From contig NZ_AUEF01000001.1 of assembly GCF_000425845.1 (NCBI RefSeq), forward strand, positions 496,001 through 560,000: a DNA stretch of 64,000 bases, given 5' to 3'. Made by a program: the position numbers and the translations under genes. The notes under the pieces were generated by a model. The model worked only from the letters and a program-made list of their open reading frames with translations, searched no databases and was not told the DNA's origin. Of this stretch, positions 28,122-36,938 are shown in pieces (position 1 is the stretch's first letter; every line of letters begins with the position of its first letter). This stretch comes from Jeotgalicoccus psychrophilus DSM 19085. GTDB taxonomy: Bacteria > Bacillota > Bacilli > Staphylococcales > Salinicoccaceae.

Positions 28122-28607
28122 ATGATAATACAACTTACTGGGAATGTACGCTACCAAATTACTCTGGATCCATCGACGTGGATATTCGATGACCGTAAAA
28201 TCAAAATAGAGGATTTACTGTCTCAGACAGCGGATGGTGAAGAAATTACATTCAATGATGAGACTGAGTGGAACCGTCAAATTATCGAAGGGGAAACAAA
28301 GCCGCCTACACTTAAATCTGAAAAAAAACATAAAAAAAGCGAACTGCTTGAAAGTTCATTTGTAATCAGCCTTGCACCTTTTCTTGAATATGCCGAGGCA
28401 TTTGAAGATGAAAATGCAAAAATTGTTTTTGTACATAACGACGGTGAAACGGAACTTTTATATAAAGACCGCGAAACATTTTATGCGCACTTCTCAAATA
28501 AAGGCAAACGCCTGCATGAAGATGGATTGTTCGATTTATTAGTCGTCGGTGAAGACGGCATTGAGAAGCAGCGTCTCGTTTACGTAACTAAAATAGAATT
28601 CAAATAA
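28122..28607 (+). CDS. YlaL-like conserved protein
   Basis: 161-residue soluble protein. The N-terminus LTGNVRYQITLDPSTWIFDDRKI is the conserved part shared with bacillar YlaL and the staphylococcal protein next to ftsW. The middle (about 60-85) is a lysine-rich linker. The function is unknown; the peptidyl-prolyl isomerase label sometimes given has no visible support. Divergent from ylaN. Confidence 0.72.
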   Translation: MIIQLTGNVRYQITLDPSTWIFDDRKIKIEDLLSQTADGEEITFNDETEWNRQIIEGETKPPTLKSEKKHKKSELLESSFVISLAPFLEYAEAFEDENAKIVFVHNDGETELLYKDRETFYAHFSNKGKRLHEDGLFDLLVVGEDGIEKQRLVYVTKIEFK

Positions 28608-28642
28608 AAAACCCGCGAACATAATTGTTCGCGGGTTTTTCT
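28606..28642. terminator. Bidirectional terminator between the YlaL- and YlaH-like genes
   Basis: 12-bp stem AAACCCGCGAAC / GTTCGCGGGTTT with A- and T-run flanks. Confidence 0.93.
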
Positions 28643-28643
28643 G

Positions 28644-29027
28644 TTATTGAGCCGGCGGTCCTTTCGGCTGTGCAATATTGCCTTCTTTTCTTTCCTTGTG
28701 CAGTCTGTATCTGTAACCTGCGAGTATAATTGCAATAACAATTAAACACTCGGCAACAGGATAGAACGCACCGAAAAATGTCAGGAATATTACGCCGATA
28801 AACATCATTAAATAAATAACTAATGTTTGCCACAGCTTAACTTTGCGGGCAAATCCTAATTGATACACGATAGCACACAGCACGAAAATCGTAATGAATA
28901 AATACCACATACCGGCTTCAGGATTCGTATCCAGGCCATATAATCTCCCGAAGAAAGTGAGGCGCTCTTGCAACCCCGTCCCACTTTGGGTATTCAGGAG
29001 AATGAGAGGATTAAACAACTGCCTCAC
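28644..29027 (-). CDS. YlaH-like membrane protein
   Basis: 127-residue protein with three membrane helices (about 42-60, 66-88, 90-107) and a basic C-terminal tail. Sequence and position directly after typA match the YlaH family. Function unknown. It lies 15 bases after typA and probably shares its transcript. Confidence 0.75.
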   Translation of the reverse strand: MRQLFNPLILLNTQSGTGLQERLTFFGRLYGLDTNPEAGMWYLFITIFVLCAIVYQLGFARKVKLWQTLVIYLMMFIGVIFLTFFGAFYPVAECLIVIAIILAGYRYRLHKERKEGNIAQPKGPPAQ

Positions 29028-29042
29028 TCCACTCCGCTATTA

Positions 29043-30866
29043 TTAATTACCTTTTTTATACGCTTTTTCACGAGCGTTTTTCTCTAGAATTTTCTTACGC
29101 ATACGAACTGATTCCGGAGTAATCTCCACAAGTTCATCTTCGTTAATATATTCCAGTGCTTCTTCAAGAGTCAGTGATCTAGGTTTTTTCATCGTAGTTG
29201 TCTGCTCTTTATTAGCTGAACGAATATTATTGGCAGCTTTAACTTTAGTAATGTTTACTGCAAGGTCATTTTCGCGTGAGTTTTCTCCAACGATCATACC
29301 TTCGTACACTTCAGTACCAGGTTCCATAAAGTTCGTTCCGCGTCCTTCAAGTGCAAGGATTGAGTACGTGCTTGCAGCACCTTTATCAATCGATACAAGA
29401 ACACCGTTTCTTCTGCCGCCGATACGTCCTTTAACTAATGGACGGTATTCTTCGAAAGTATGGTTGATGATACCGTAACCGCGTGTCATCGACATGAATT
29501 CCGTGCGGTATCCGATAAGTCCGCGTGCCGGAATAAGGAATGTCAGACGAGTCTGGCCATTTCCTGTTGTTACCATGTCTAACATTTCACCTTTACGTGT
29601 CCCCATAGATTCGATAATGCTTCCTGTATTTTCTTCGTGAACATCGATTTGCACACGTTCGAACGGCTCACATTTAACACCGTCAATTTCACGTACGATA
29701 ACTTCCGGTTTTGATACCTGAAGCTCAAAGCCTTCACGGCGTAAGTTCTCGATAAGAATAGACAGGTGAAGCTCACCGCGCCCTGAAACTCTCCATGCAT
29801 CCGGCTGGTCTGTAGGATCTACACGTAATGATACATCCGTCTCTAATTGAAGCATTAAGCGTTCTTCAATTTTTCTGGCTGTAACGTGTTTCCCTTCACG
29901 TCCTGCGAATGGGGAGTTGTTTACTGCAAATGTCATTTGCAGAGTCGGTTCATCGATGTGAAGAACAGGCAGTGCTTCCTGAGCATCAGTCGGTGTAATT
30001 GTTTCACCAACGTTAATATCTTCCATACCGCTGATTGCAATCAGTTCTCCTGCGCTCGCAGATTCAATTTCCACGCGTGAAAGTCCCAGGAAACCGAAAA
30101 TTTTCGATACGCGGAAGTTTTTAACCGAACCGTCGATTTTAATTAACGATACAGTTTCACCGACACTAATCGTTCCGCGGAATACGCGTCCGATTCCGAT
30201 ACGGCCAACGTAGTCGTTGTAGTCCAGTAATGAAACCTGGAACTGCAGCGGCTCGTCACTGTTATCAACAGGTGCAGGTACGTAGTCTAAAATTGTATCG
30301 TAGATAGACTGCATGTTTTCATCCTGCTGGTGTGGTTCAAGACTTGCTGTACCATTCATTGCAGATGCGTACACAACCGGGAATTCCAGCTGGTCGTCAT
30401 TTGCGTCAAGTTCGATAAATAGTTCAAGTACGTCGTCCACTACTTCTTCAGGACGTGCACTCGGTTTGTCGATTTTGTTTACTACTACTACCGGTTTTAA
30501 GTTTTGTTCCAATGCTTTTTTAAGTACAAAGCGTGTCTGAGGCATCGTACCCTCATATGCATCGACAACTAGAATTACGCCGTCAACCATTTTCATAATA
30601 CGCTCTACTTCACCGCCGAAGTCTGCGTGACCCGGTGTATCTAAAATGTTAATACGCGTATCTTTGTAGTCGATCGCCGTATTTTTCGCCAGAATTGTAA
30701 TTCCGCGTTCACGTTCAATATCATTCGAGTCCATGGCACGTTCTTCAACGTGTTCATTTTCACGGAAAATACCAGACTGTTTTAACAGCTGGTCTACAAG
30801 TGTCGTTTTACCATGGTCTACGTGTGCAATAATTGCAATGTTTCTAATGTTTTCTCTCAGGTTCAT
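29043..30866 (-). CDS. typA: Ribosome-associated GTPase TypA/BipA
   Basis: Translational GTPase of the EF-G family, important in ribosome assembly and growth under stress. G-motifs: AHVDHGKTTL (G1), GITI (G2), DTPGHADFGGEVER (G3), NKIDK (G4). The BipA-specific C-terminal domain with PARGLIGYRTEFMSMTRGYG is intact. Length 607 from the ATG at 30866; a TTG one codon earlier is equally placed to the GAAGGG site. Divergent from ylaF. Confidence 0.96.
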   Translation of the reverse strand: MNLRENIRNIAIIAHVDHGKTTLVDQLLKQSGIFRENEHVEERAMDSNDIERERGITILAKNTAIDYKDTRINILDTPGHADFGGEVERIMKMVDGVILVVDAYEGTMPQTRFVLKKALEQNLKPVVVVNKIDKPSARPEEVVDDVLELFIELDANDDQLEFPVVYASAMNGTASLEPHQQDENMQSIYDTILDYVPAPVDNSDEPLQFQVSLLDYNDYVGRIGIGRVFRGTISVGETVSLIKIDGSVKNFRVSKIFGFLGLSRVEIESASAGELIAISGMEDINVGETITPTDAQEALPVLHIDEPTLQMTFAVNNSPFAGREGKHVTARKIEERLMLQLETDVSLRVDPTDQPDAWRVSGRGELHLSILIENLRREGFELQVSKPEVIVREIDGVKCEPFERVQIDVHEENTGSIIESMGTRKGEMLDMVTTGNGQTRLTFLIPARGLIGYRTEFMSMTRGYGIINHTFEEYRPLVKGRIGGRRNGVLVSIDKGAASTYSILALEGRGTNFMEPGTEVYEGMIVGENSRENDLAVNITKVKAANNIRSANKEQTTTMKKPRSLTLEEALEYINEDELVEITPESVRMRKKILEKNAREKAYKKGN

Positions 30867-31005
30867 CAAGAGGATTTTCCCTTCGTATATAGAATATCTT
30901 TATAACCGTAACAGTATACCACATTTTTTACCAATCTGAACATTCAAGGATTTATTTTTTATGATATAATTCAAAATAAGACAAATGACTTTTAGGGGAA
31001 TAATT

Positions 31006-31197
31006 ATGGAAAAGAAAAAATCAAAAGCTGTATTTTTCATACTTGCTGTTTTGGCAGTGTTAATGATGGTCGCATTTTCAGTCTTCATCGCTGAAGAAAT
31101 GATAATACTCGCAGTGCTTTCAGTTATCGTGTTTATCGCCATCTTCGGTGCTGGTTTCACACTCAAGAAAAAGTATCGTGAAAATGGCTGGCTGTAA
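31006..31197 (+). CDS. ylaF: DUF5325 family small membrane protein (YlaF)
   Basis: 63-residue protein with two membrane helices (about 8-28 and 32-52) and the tail KKKYRENGWL, matching the YlaF/DUF5325 family of bacilli and staphylococci, always next to typA. I start at the ATG at 31006 (MEKKKSK), with TTAGGGG upstream; the open frame extends 7 codons further up without conservation. Function unknown. Confidence 0.85.
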   Translation: MEKKKSKAVFFILAVLAVLMMVAFSVFIAEEMIILAVLSVIVFIAIFGAGFTLKKKYRENGWL

Positions 31198-31225
31198 CTT
31201 CAGTTTTTATTTAACTGCTTATTTA

Positions 31226-31283
31226 TTATAACAGATTTCCTTATTTGTATTGGAAAAATGGGGAAATCTGTTATATTTTTTTG
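31226..31283 (+). terminator. Terminator after ylaF
   Basis: 14-bp perfect stem TATAACAGATTTCC / GGAAATCTGTTATA with a 21-base loop, then seven T. The large loop is unusual but the stem and T-run are convincing. Confidence 0.85.
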
Positions 31284-31305
31284 TCATTTTTTAAATTATT
31301 GTCTT

Positions 31306-31334
31306 TTGACTGTAATTTAAGACCGGTCAATAAT
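31306..31334 (+). promoter_or_regulatory. Probable sigma-A promoter of the NERD-like gene
   Basis: TTGACT (31306-31311), 17-base spacer, AATAAT (31329-31334), 30 bases before the GTG start. Confidence 0.6.
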
Positions 31335-31363
31335 GAATTTATCATTATTAAAGGAGCTTTGCT

Positions 31364-31924
31364 GTGAGACAAAAAAATGAAAAATTAAAAGTCTATGAGT
31401 TTCTCTATAACCGGTTGCCTTTTAGCGATGACGAATCTGAAGAATATAAAGCAATGCAGCGTATGGACTTGCTGGAAGAACATTTCGATTTGTATTTACG
31501 AAAAATCAATACATCAAACATGGAGCTGTTCTGGCACTGCGAAATAATTGTAGGTACCGACCATGAACTGATTAATGTACTGATTGCTACGGAATACTGC
31601 TATTACCTGTTCATTCTGCATGATTACGCCGGTGAACATTTTATTAATCCCTTTAATATTTTAATCGACAGCAGCTACGAAGCTGTATATGATTTAAACC
31701 GGACATCAAAAGTTTACGAGAAATTTAAGGAAACACTTATTGATGATGGTAATTTTCAGCGTCCAATTATAATCAAACACGTGGTAATGAACGAAACGTT
31801 CAAATTGGCAAAGCGTCCCTCTGATCAGTTTTTATCGCTTAAAAATTTACCCTATTATTTAAGAGCTATTGAACACAGCGCTGTAATTAGAAAAAAGCAG
31901 CCGCGTCCGGGATTGCCAAATTAA
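31364..31924 (+). CDS. NERD (nuclease-related) domain-like protein, N-terminal part; frame continues in -1
   Basis: 186-residue product beginning at GTG with AAGGAG upstream. Pattern and spacing from 68 to 94 (LINVLIATEYCYYLFILHDYAG) align with the NERD core 'IDhLlI...GifvIEvKNysG', which in staphylococcal NERD proteins is followed by more alpha/beta and a zinc ribbon. The catalytic positions are changed: Asp becomes N71 and ExK becomes I84..H86. The frame stops at 31922, but the -1 frame continues for 116 codons with the expected C-terminal zinc ribbon. The gene is absent from the equivalent S. aureus position. Family assignment is from remembered pattern, moderate certainty. Confidence 0.6.
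   Translation: MRQKNEKLKVYEFLYNRLPFSDDESEEYKAMQRMDLLEEHFDLYLRKINTSNMELFWHCEIIVGTDHELINVLIATEYCYYLFILHDYAGEHFINPFNILIDSSYEAVYDLNRTSKVYEKFKETLIDDGNFQRPIIIKHVVMNETFKLAKRPSDQFLSLKNLPYYLRAIEHSAVIRKKQPRPGLPN
31891..31897 (+). other. Slippery heptamer A-AAA-AAG at the frame break
   Basis: In the zero frame the codons read AGA AAA AAG, so A-AAA-AAG is positioned exactly as a classical -1 ribosomal frameshift site (the same heptamer as E. coli dnaX). A shift here joins codon 178 to the downstream frame starting GCA GCC GCG. A stem AAAACCGT / ACGGTTTT (31925-31932 with 31970-31977) lies downstream, at 28 bases, farther than usual for a stimulator. Confidence 0.5.
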
Positions 31925-32247
31925 AAAACCGTGCAAAAATCTCGAACGCAGCTGCAAATGATTTCTCGTACGGTTTTAAATGTCCAGCATGCATGGCGTT
32001 TAATCTTCAGCTTCTCAGCAGTAAATTAGTAATGTGTGAATCCTGCAACACCATTCATAACATAGAGAACATGTTTACAGATTATTTCGATATGCTGGGT
32101 CTGCTTAATGTTTCAGAGCCGTACACTAAAAAGCAGATTAAAAATCATATAGGCATCCCGCTCAGCAATTACGCTCTATTAAAATATATCGGTAAAATTT
32201 TTACGAAAACGTCGAAGCATGCCCAGCAGTATTATTATAAATCATGA
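31897..32247 (+). pseudogene. C-terminal part of the NERD-like gene in the -1 frame (zinc ribbon plus C-terminal domain)
   Basis: Continuous -1 frame of 116 codons from the slippery site to TGA at 32247. It contains a CPAC ... CESC zinc ribbon and a C-terminal helical segment ending with several Tyr, the same order as at the end of staphylococcal/bacillar NERD proteins. Joined to the first part it gives a 294-residue protein, the normal family size. No ribosome site precedes the internal ATG at 31993. So it is either reached by frameshifting or is the tail of a broken gene. The last 13 bases overlap the convergent suhB. Confidence 0.55.
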
Positions 32248-33047
32248 AATTTATCATGGAAATCATGCAGCATTTTATCATCGGTAAAGTGTTCGAGAAT
32301 TTCTGAATGGATTTTGGGATTGCCGCTTATAACACTCGTCGAGCCTAGGAGCGGCAGTTGTTCTCCAAAAATATCAGTCGTCTTATAGCCAAGTTCATCG
32401 GTAATAATTGCTCCTCCGGTGTAATCCCATGGATACAGTTTGAAAAACAGCAGGGCTGAAATCTGTCCTCTGGCAAGCATAGCAAACTCTAGGGCTGCCG
32501 AGCCGTAAGAACGTACGCTGCGGGATTTAGCCATAATTTCAAAAAATGAACTGCGTGTCTCTTCAGCGAGAATTCTTTTTGGATTGATAGCAATTAGAGA
32601 CTGATTTAAAGGTACATTTTCTGCGGGTTTAAGTGCCTGGTCATTTAAAAAGGCACCATTACCGTACTTAGCGTGATAAAGATCCCGCTTCATGCAATCG
32701 TATACTAAGCCGCAATGTGGTTCTCCGTCGATAAATACACCGATAGATATTGCAAAATTCTCTCCCTGATGCACAAAATTTAAAGTACCGTCAATAGGAT
32801 CGACTATCCAGATGACCCCTTTTGTATCATTTATATTTTCACCGTGTCCTTCTTCTCCGATAATACGGTGCTCCGGAAAACGTTCCAGTATTTTAGTGTA
32901 CAAAAACTGCTCTGTTTCTTTATCAACATCCGTGACCAGATCATTCGGATTTGATTTTCTGTCCACTTTAAACTCCTGAGTCATGCGCGTTTCGATAAAT
33001 TTCCCTGCTTCAACGATTAATTCCTTGCCAAAGTTATATATCTCCAT
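32235..33047 (-). CDS. Inositol monophosphatase family protein (SuhB-like)
   Basis: Mg-dependent sugar/inositol phosphatase of 270 residues. Metal-binding motifs IIGEEGHGE and DPIDGTLNFVHQGENFAISIGV, and the C-terminal PWDYTGGAII, are intact. Staphylococci carry the same gene between typA and yktB. The physiological substrate is unknown (inositol phosphate, NADP or adenosine-phosphate are possible in this superfamily). Confidence 0.9.
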   Translation of the reverse strand: MEIYNFGKELIVEAGKFIETRMTQEFKVDRKSNPNDLVTDVDKETEQFLYTKILERFPEHRIIGEEGHGENINDTKGVIWIVDPIDGTLNFVHQGENFAISIGVFIDGEPHCGLVYDCMKRDLYHAKYGNGAFLNDQALKPAENVPLNQSLIAINPKRILAEETRSSFFEIMAKSRSVRSYGSAALEFAMLARGQISALLFFKLYPWDYTGGAIITDELGYKTTDIFGEQLPLLGSTSVISGNPKIHSEILEHFTDDKMLHDFHDKFHDL

Positions 33048-33125
33048 GAATACACCTCAATCATTTGATTGCTACTCAACTTTATTTTATCATAAGAGAG
33101 ACCTTTTGAAAGGAGCTCAACCTTT

Positions 33126-33740
33126 ATGAAGTATACATTTACACAAACAGACTTCGATGTTTTCAATATCGACGGCTTGGAAAACAGAATGGCAGCACTT
33201 ATTGAAAATACCCGTCCGAAACTCGAAAATCTCGGTGAGCAATTCAGTGCATACATAACTGAAATGACCGGAGACGAAACATATGCACATGTTGCAAAAC
33301 ACGCACGCCGTACGACGAACCCTCCCGATGATACCTGGGTGGCATTCAGTACTAACCCCCGCGGCTACAAAATGATGCCGCACTTCCAGATTGGTTTATA
33401 CAATAGTCATGCATTTTGCATGTACGGTATTATTTACGAATCAAAAGATAAAAAACGCCTTGCAGAAAACTGGCTCGATAATATGGAGAAATTCGATAAT
33501 CTTCCTGAAGACTATCAAATTTCACTCGATCATATGAAACCAGCAAAAACACCGCTTAGCGAATTGAGTGAGGATGAGCTCGAAAAAGGTCTCATCAGAC
33601 TACGTGACGTAAAAAAAGGCGAATTTTTAGTCGGTAAAGTTTATAAGCCCGGCGACAAAGCATTAAGTTCTGACGAAGTCTTTATAAAAGACCTCGAACA
33701 AGTTATGGAAAACCTCGTTCAGTTCTATCACCAGGATTAA
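33126..33740 (+). CDS. YktB family protein (DUF1054)
   Basis: 204-residue soluble protein. FTQTDFDVFNIDGLENRM at the start and RGYKMMPHFQIGLYNSHAFCMYGIIYE in the middle match the YktB/DUF1054 family. Function unknown. Divergent from suhB with AAAGGAG upstream of the ATG. Confidence 0.87.
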   Translation: MKYTFTQTDFDVFNIDGLENRMAALIENTRPKLENLGEQFSAYITEMTGDETYAHVAKHARRTTNPPDDTWVAFSTNPRGYKMMPHFQIGLYNSHAFCMYGIIYESKDKKRLAENWLDNMEKFDNLPEDYQISLDHMKPAKTPLSELSEDELEKGLIRLRDVKKGEFLVGKVYKPGDKALSSDEVFIKDLEQVMENLVQFYHQD

Positions 33741-33750
33741 TATATTATTT

Positions 33751-33783
33751 GACGCAAAATCCATATGGGTTTTGCGTTTTTTT
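33751..33783 (+). terminator. Terminator after the YktB gene
   Basis: Stem ACGCAAAA / TTTTGCGT then seven T. Confidence 0.85.
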
Positions 33784-33835
33784 GTGAGTGCGTACTTGTT
33801 TTGTGCCACCGTCAGCCTATTATTTCCTCAGCACC

Positions 33836-33888
33836 ATAAAATAACCCGCAGGTCAGACTCCTTTTGGAAGAAGCTGACCTGCGGGTTG
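33836..33888 (-). terminator. Terminator at the end of the ilv-leu operon
   Basis: Perfect 14-bp stem AACCCGCAGGTCAG / CTGACCTGCGGGTT with a 17-base loop, T-rich on the minus strand after the stem. Confidence 0.88.
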
Positions 33889-33894
33889 ATTGTT

Positions 33895-34872
33895 TTACAG
33901 CACAGTTATTTGTTCTCTCGTTATTGTTTTATGATTCGACTGCAGTGCAAGTGCCTGGATTTCTCCCATTCTGCTGAGATCCAGATTGCCGCCGCTGACG
34001 ATAACTCCTGTGTGCTCGGAGTCAATTTTGTCGTTATATGCTAATAGTGCTGCAAGTGCTGTTGCACCGGCTCCTTCTACTAATGATTTTGTCCGTTCAA
34101 GCAGATAAACCATTGCATGCGCAATCTGGCTTTCTGATACACAGTATATCTCATCGACATACTGACGCACGACCTGCTGAGTTAATTCACCGGGCTGTTT
34201 GACAGCTATGCCTTCAGCAATTGTACTGCAGCTGTTAAGCACCACATTGTCGTCTTTTGTATAATATGATTTAAACATCGATGGTGCATTTGCTGCCTGC
34301 ACACCGATTATTTTAATAGATGGTTTCATCATCATAGCTGCTACTGCAATACCGCTTATTAAACCGCCGCCGCCAATCGGTACAATTATAGTATCGAGCT
34401 GGGGTATTTCTTCCAGCATTTCTATACCAATCGAGCCTTGTCCTGCCATAATATCGTAGTCGTCGAAAGGATGAACATATGTTGCTCCTGTCAGTTTTTT
34501 ATGTTCCAGAGAAGCTGTAAATGCTTCCTGGAAACTTTGTCCGACAAGTTTAACTGCTGCACCATAGCCTTTTGTTGCTTCAACTTTCGCTGAAGGTGTA
34601 CTTTCAGGCATAAAGATCGTCGCAGTCACATTCAATTTTTTAGCAGCTAGAGCGACACCCTGTGCATGGTTGCCAGCAGATGCTGTTACTACACCTGCTG
34701 CCAGCTGTGCCGGTGTTAATTTCGACAGTTTATAAGAAGCGCCCCGGTATTTAAACGCACCGGTCTTCTGATGATTCTCCAATTTCATATAAACGTTTTT
34801 ACCGGTTTTTTCATTTGTTGTCTGTGATGTGATTACCGGTGTTTTGTGCACGTTGCCTCGCAGATATTCCAT
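33895..34872 (-). CDS. ilvA: Threonine ammonia-lyase, short form without regulatory domain
   Basis: PLP enzyme that deaminates threonine to 2-oxobutyrate, first step to isoleucine. PLP lysine is in AFKYRGA, the phosphate loop is GGGGLISG and ASAGNHAQGVALAAKKL is diagnostic. At 325 residues it ends right after the catalytic fold (VIVSGGNLDLSRMGEIQ); the roughly 80-residue ACT-like regulatory domain of staphylococcal IlvA is missing, as in TdcB-type enzymes. The ATG at 34872 lacks a strong ribosome site, and in-frame codons upstream (SDLVRDA) contain no start. It is the last gene of the ilv-leu operon, supporting a biosynthetic role. Confidence 0.88.
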   Translation of the reverse strand: MEYLRGNVHKTPVITSQTTNEKTGKNVYMKLENHQKTGAFKYRGASYKLSKLTPAQLAAGVVTASAGNHAQGVALAAKKLNVTATIFMPESTPSAKVEATKGYGAAVKLVGQSFQEAFTASLEHKKLTGATYVHPFDDYDIMAGQGSIGIEMLEEIPQLDTIIVPIGGGGLISGIAVAAMMMKPSIKIIGVQAANAPSMFKSYYTKDDNVVLNSCSTIAEGIAVKQPGELTQQVVRQYVDEIYCVSESQIAHAMVYLLERTKSLVEGAGATALAALLAYNDKIDSEHTGVIVSGGNLDLSRMGEIQALALQSNHKTITREQITVL

Positions 34873-34895
34873 AGCATCTCTGACTAAATCACTGT

Positions 34896-35492
34896 TTAAC
34901 GAATTCCCAAAAAACCACGCTCCTCAAAAGCTGTTATTTTTTCTTCATTTAATAATGTTAATGCAATATCATCCCAGCCGTTAATTAGTTTTTCTTTATG
35001 GTAGGCCGGAATGTCAAAACTTAAAGTCTTCCCATTGCTGTCTGTAATTTGCTGCTGTTCTAAATCTACAGATAAACTAAAATCTCCGTCTTTTGCCTGT
35101 TCCTGCCACTCAGCTACTTGCTCTTGTGGCATTTTAATTATAATAATGCCATTTTTAAATGCATTTGAGTAAAATATATCTGCAAATCCCGGGGCAATGA
35201 TGACTTTATAACCATAGTCCAGCAATGCCCACGGTGCGTGTTCACGGGAGGAGCCGCAGCCGAAGTTATCGCCTGCGACCAGTACCGAAGAACCGTCAAA
35301 TTTTGGATTATCCATATCGAAATCTTCGCGCTTCGTTCCGTCTTCATTAAAACGCCAGTTATAAAAAACAAACTGACCGAAGCCTGTACGTTCGATGCGT
35401 TTTAAAAACTGCTTAGGGATAATCTGGTCTGTATCTACATTGGAACGGTTCAGTGGATATACTTTACCTTCATGCTTTGAAATTGCCTCCAT
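34896..35492 (-). CDS. leuD: 3-isopropylmalate dehydratase small subunit LeuD
   Basis: Small subunit (198 residues) that isomerises 2- to 3-isopropylmalate together with LeuC. NRSNVDTDQIIPKQFLKRI and GDNFGCGSSREHAPWAL are family signatures. It starts 10 bases after leuC. Confidence 0.96.
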   Translation of the reverse strand: MEAISKHEGKVYPLNRSNVDTDQIIPKQFLKRIERTGFGQFVFYNWRFNEDGTKREDFDMDNPKFDGSSVLVAGDNFGCGSSREHAPWALLDYGYKVIIAPGFADIFYSNAFKNGIIIIKMPQEQVAEWQEQAKDGDFSLSVDLEQQQITDSNGKTLSFDIPAYHKEKLINGWDDIALTLLNEEKITAFEERGFLGIR

Positions 35493-35502
35493 AATTACCC
35501 TC

Positions 35503-36915
35503 CTAGGCCGTTACTCTGTTCTGATATTTTCTAACGTCGACGAAACGGCCATTAATCGCTGCCGCTGCAGCCATTTCCGGACTGACAAGATGCGTTCTGG
35601 CACCGTTACCCTGACGACCTTCAAAGTTGCGGTTTGAAGTAGATGCACAGCGCCCGCCGGCAGGTACTGTGTCCTCGTTCATACCGAGACATGCACTGCA
35701 TCCGGCGTTGCGCCATTCAAACCCTGCATCAATAAATACTTTATCGATGCCCAGTGCTTCCGCTTCCTGCTTAACAAGGAATGATCCCGGTACTACGATT
35801 GCTTTCACACCCTCTTTAACCCGACTGCCTTTTATAATATCTGCTGCACGTTGTAAATCCAGCACACGTGAATTCGTACATGAACCGATAAATACATGAT
35901 CAATTTCAATATCTGTAATCGCCATTCCTTCTTCAAGTCCCATATACTCAAGTGCACGTTTTATTGAATCTTCATCTTTTGAACCGCTGACTGTCGGTGT
36001 AGTGGCACTGATTGGCACTACCATGCTCGGGTTCGTTCCCCACGATACTTGAGGTTCAATTTCCGAAGCATTAATTTCAAGTGTTGAATCGTATTCCGCA
36101 CCTTCTTCAGTACTTAAGCTCAGCCACTCGTCAGCAAGTGCTCTGTATTCTTCTTCATCTCTCGGAACGTAACGGCGTGCGCGCAGGAAGTCTACAGTTG
36201 TTTCATCCGGTGAAATCAACCCTGCACGCGCTCCGCCCTCTATAGACATATTACACACCGTCATACGTCCTTCCATCGGTAAATCCCTGACAGCTTGTCC
36301 TGTGTATTCAACGACATGACCGGTACCAAAATCAACACCGAACTTTGCAATAATCGCTAAAATTAAATCTTTTGCAGTTACTCCAACACTTAATTCACCA
36401 TTCACTTTTACATTCATTGTTTTCGGTTTTGTCTGTGTTAAAGTCTGCGTTGCAAAGACGTGCTCCACTTCACTCGTTCCAATACCGAATGCAAGTGCTC
36501 CAAATGCACCGTGAGTCGATGTATGAGAGTCACCGCAGACAATCGTCTTACCAGGCTGTGTTAAACCCAGCTGCGGACCAATGACATGAACAATCCCCTG
36601 ATCCGGATGATACATATCTGCAAGTTTAACTCCAAATTCCTCACAGTTTTTCTTTAATGCATCCATCTGTTTTTGAGCAATTGCATCCTGTGCATCTTCT
36701 CTGTTTTTCGTTGGAACGTTGTGATCCATCGTTGCAAACGTTAAATCCGGACGGCGGACTTTTCTATTATTTAAGCGTAATCCTTCAAAAGCCTGAGGTG
36801 AAGTCACTTCATGGATTAAATGCTGATCGATATAGAGTAAATCCGGTTTGCCTTCTTCTTGATGAACGACATGACGTTCCCAGATTTTTTCGATTATAGT
36901 TTTTTTCTCTACCAT
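35503..36915 (-). CDS. leuC: 3-isopropylmalate dehydratase large subunit LeuC
   Basis: Aconitase-family subunit (470 residues) carrying the [4Fe-4S] cluster. Cys ligands are in FIGSCTNSR and in [11 protein letters not shown]; the [13 protein letters not shown] motif is also present. Third gene of leuABCD. Confidence 0.97.
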   Translation of the reverse strand: MVEKKTIIEKIWERHVVHQEEGKPDLLYIDQHLIHEVTSPQAFEGLRLNNRKVRRPDLTFATMDHNVPTKNREDAQDAIAQKQMDALKKNCEEFGVKLADMYHPDQGIVHVIGPQLGLTQPGKTIVCGDSHTSTHGAFGALAFGIGTSEVEHVFATQTLTQTKPKTMNVKVNGELSVGVTAKDLILAIIAKFGVDFGTGHVVEYTGQAVRDLPMEGRMTVCNMSIEGGARAGLISPDETTVDFLRARRYVPRDEEEYRALADEWLSLSTEEGAEYDSTLEINASEIEPQVSWGTNPSMVVPISATTPTVSGSKDEDSIKRALEYMGLEEGMAITDIEIDHVFIGSCTNSRVLDLQRAADIIKGSRVKEGVKAIVVPGSFLVKQEAEALGIDKVFIDAGFEWRNAGCSACLGMNEDTVPAGGRCASTSNRNFEGRQGNGARTHLVSPEMAAAAAINGRFVDVRKYQNRVTA

Positions 36916-36938
36916 GTTAACCTTCTCCTTTAACTTTT

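Noticed and set aside
31993-32247. Independent 84-codon gene starting at the internal ATG
   Set aside because: No ribosome site, and the reading frame with a matching zinc-ribbon Cys pair already begins upstream, so it is the tail of the NERD-like gene.
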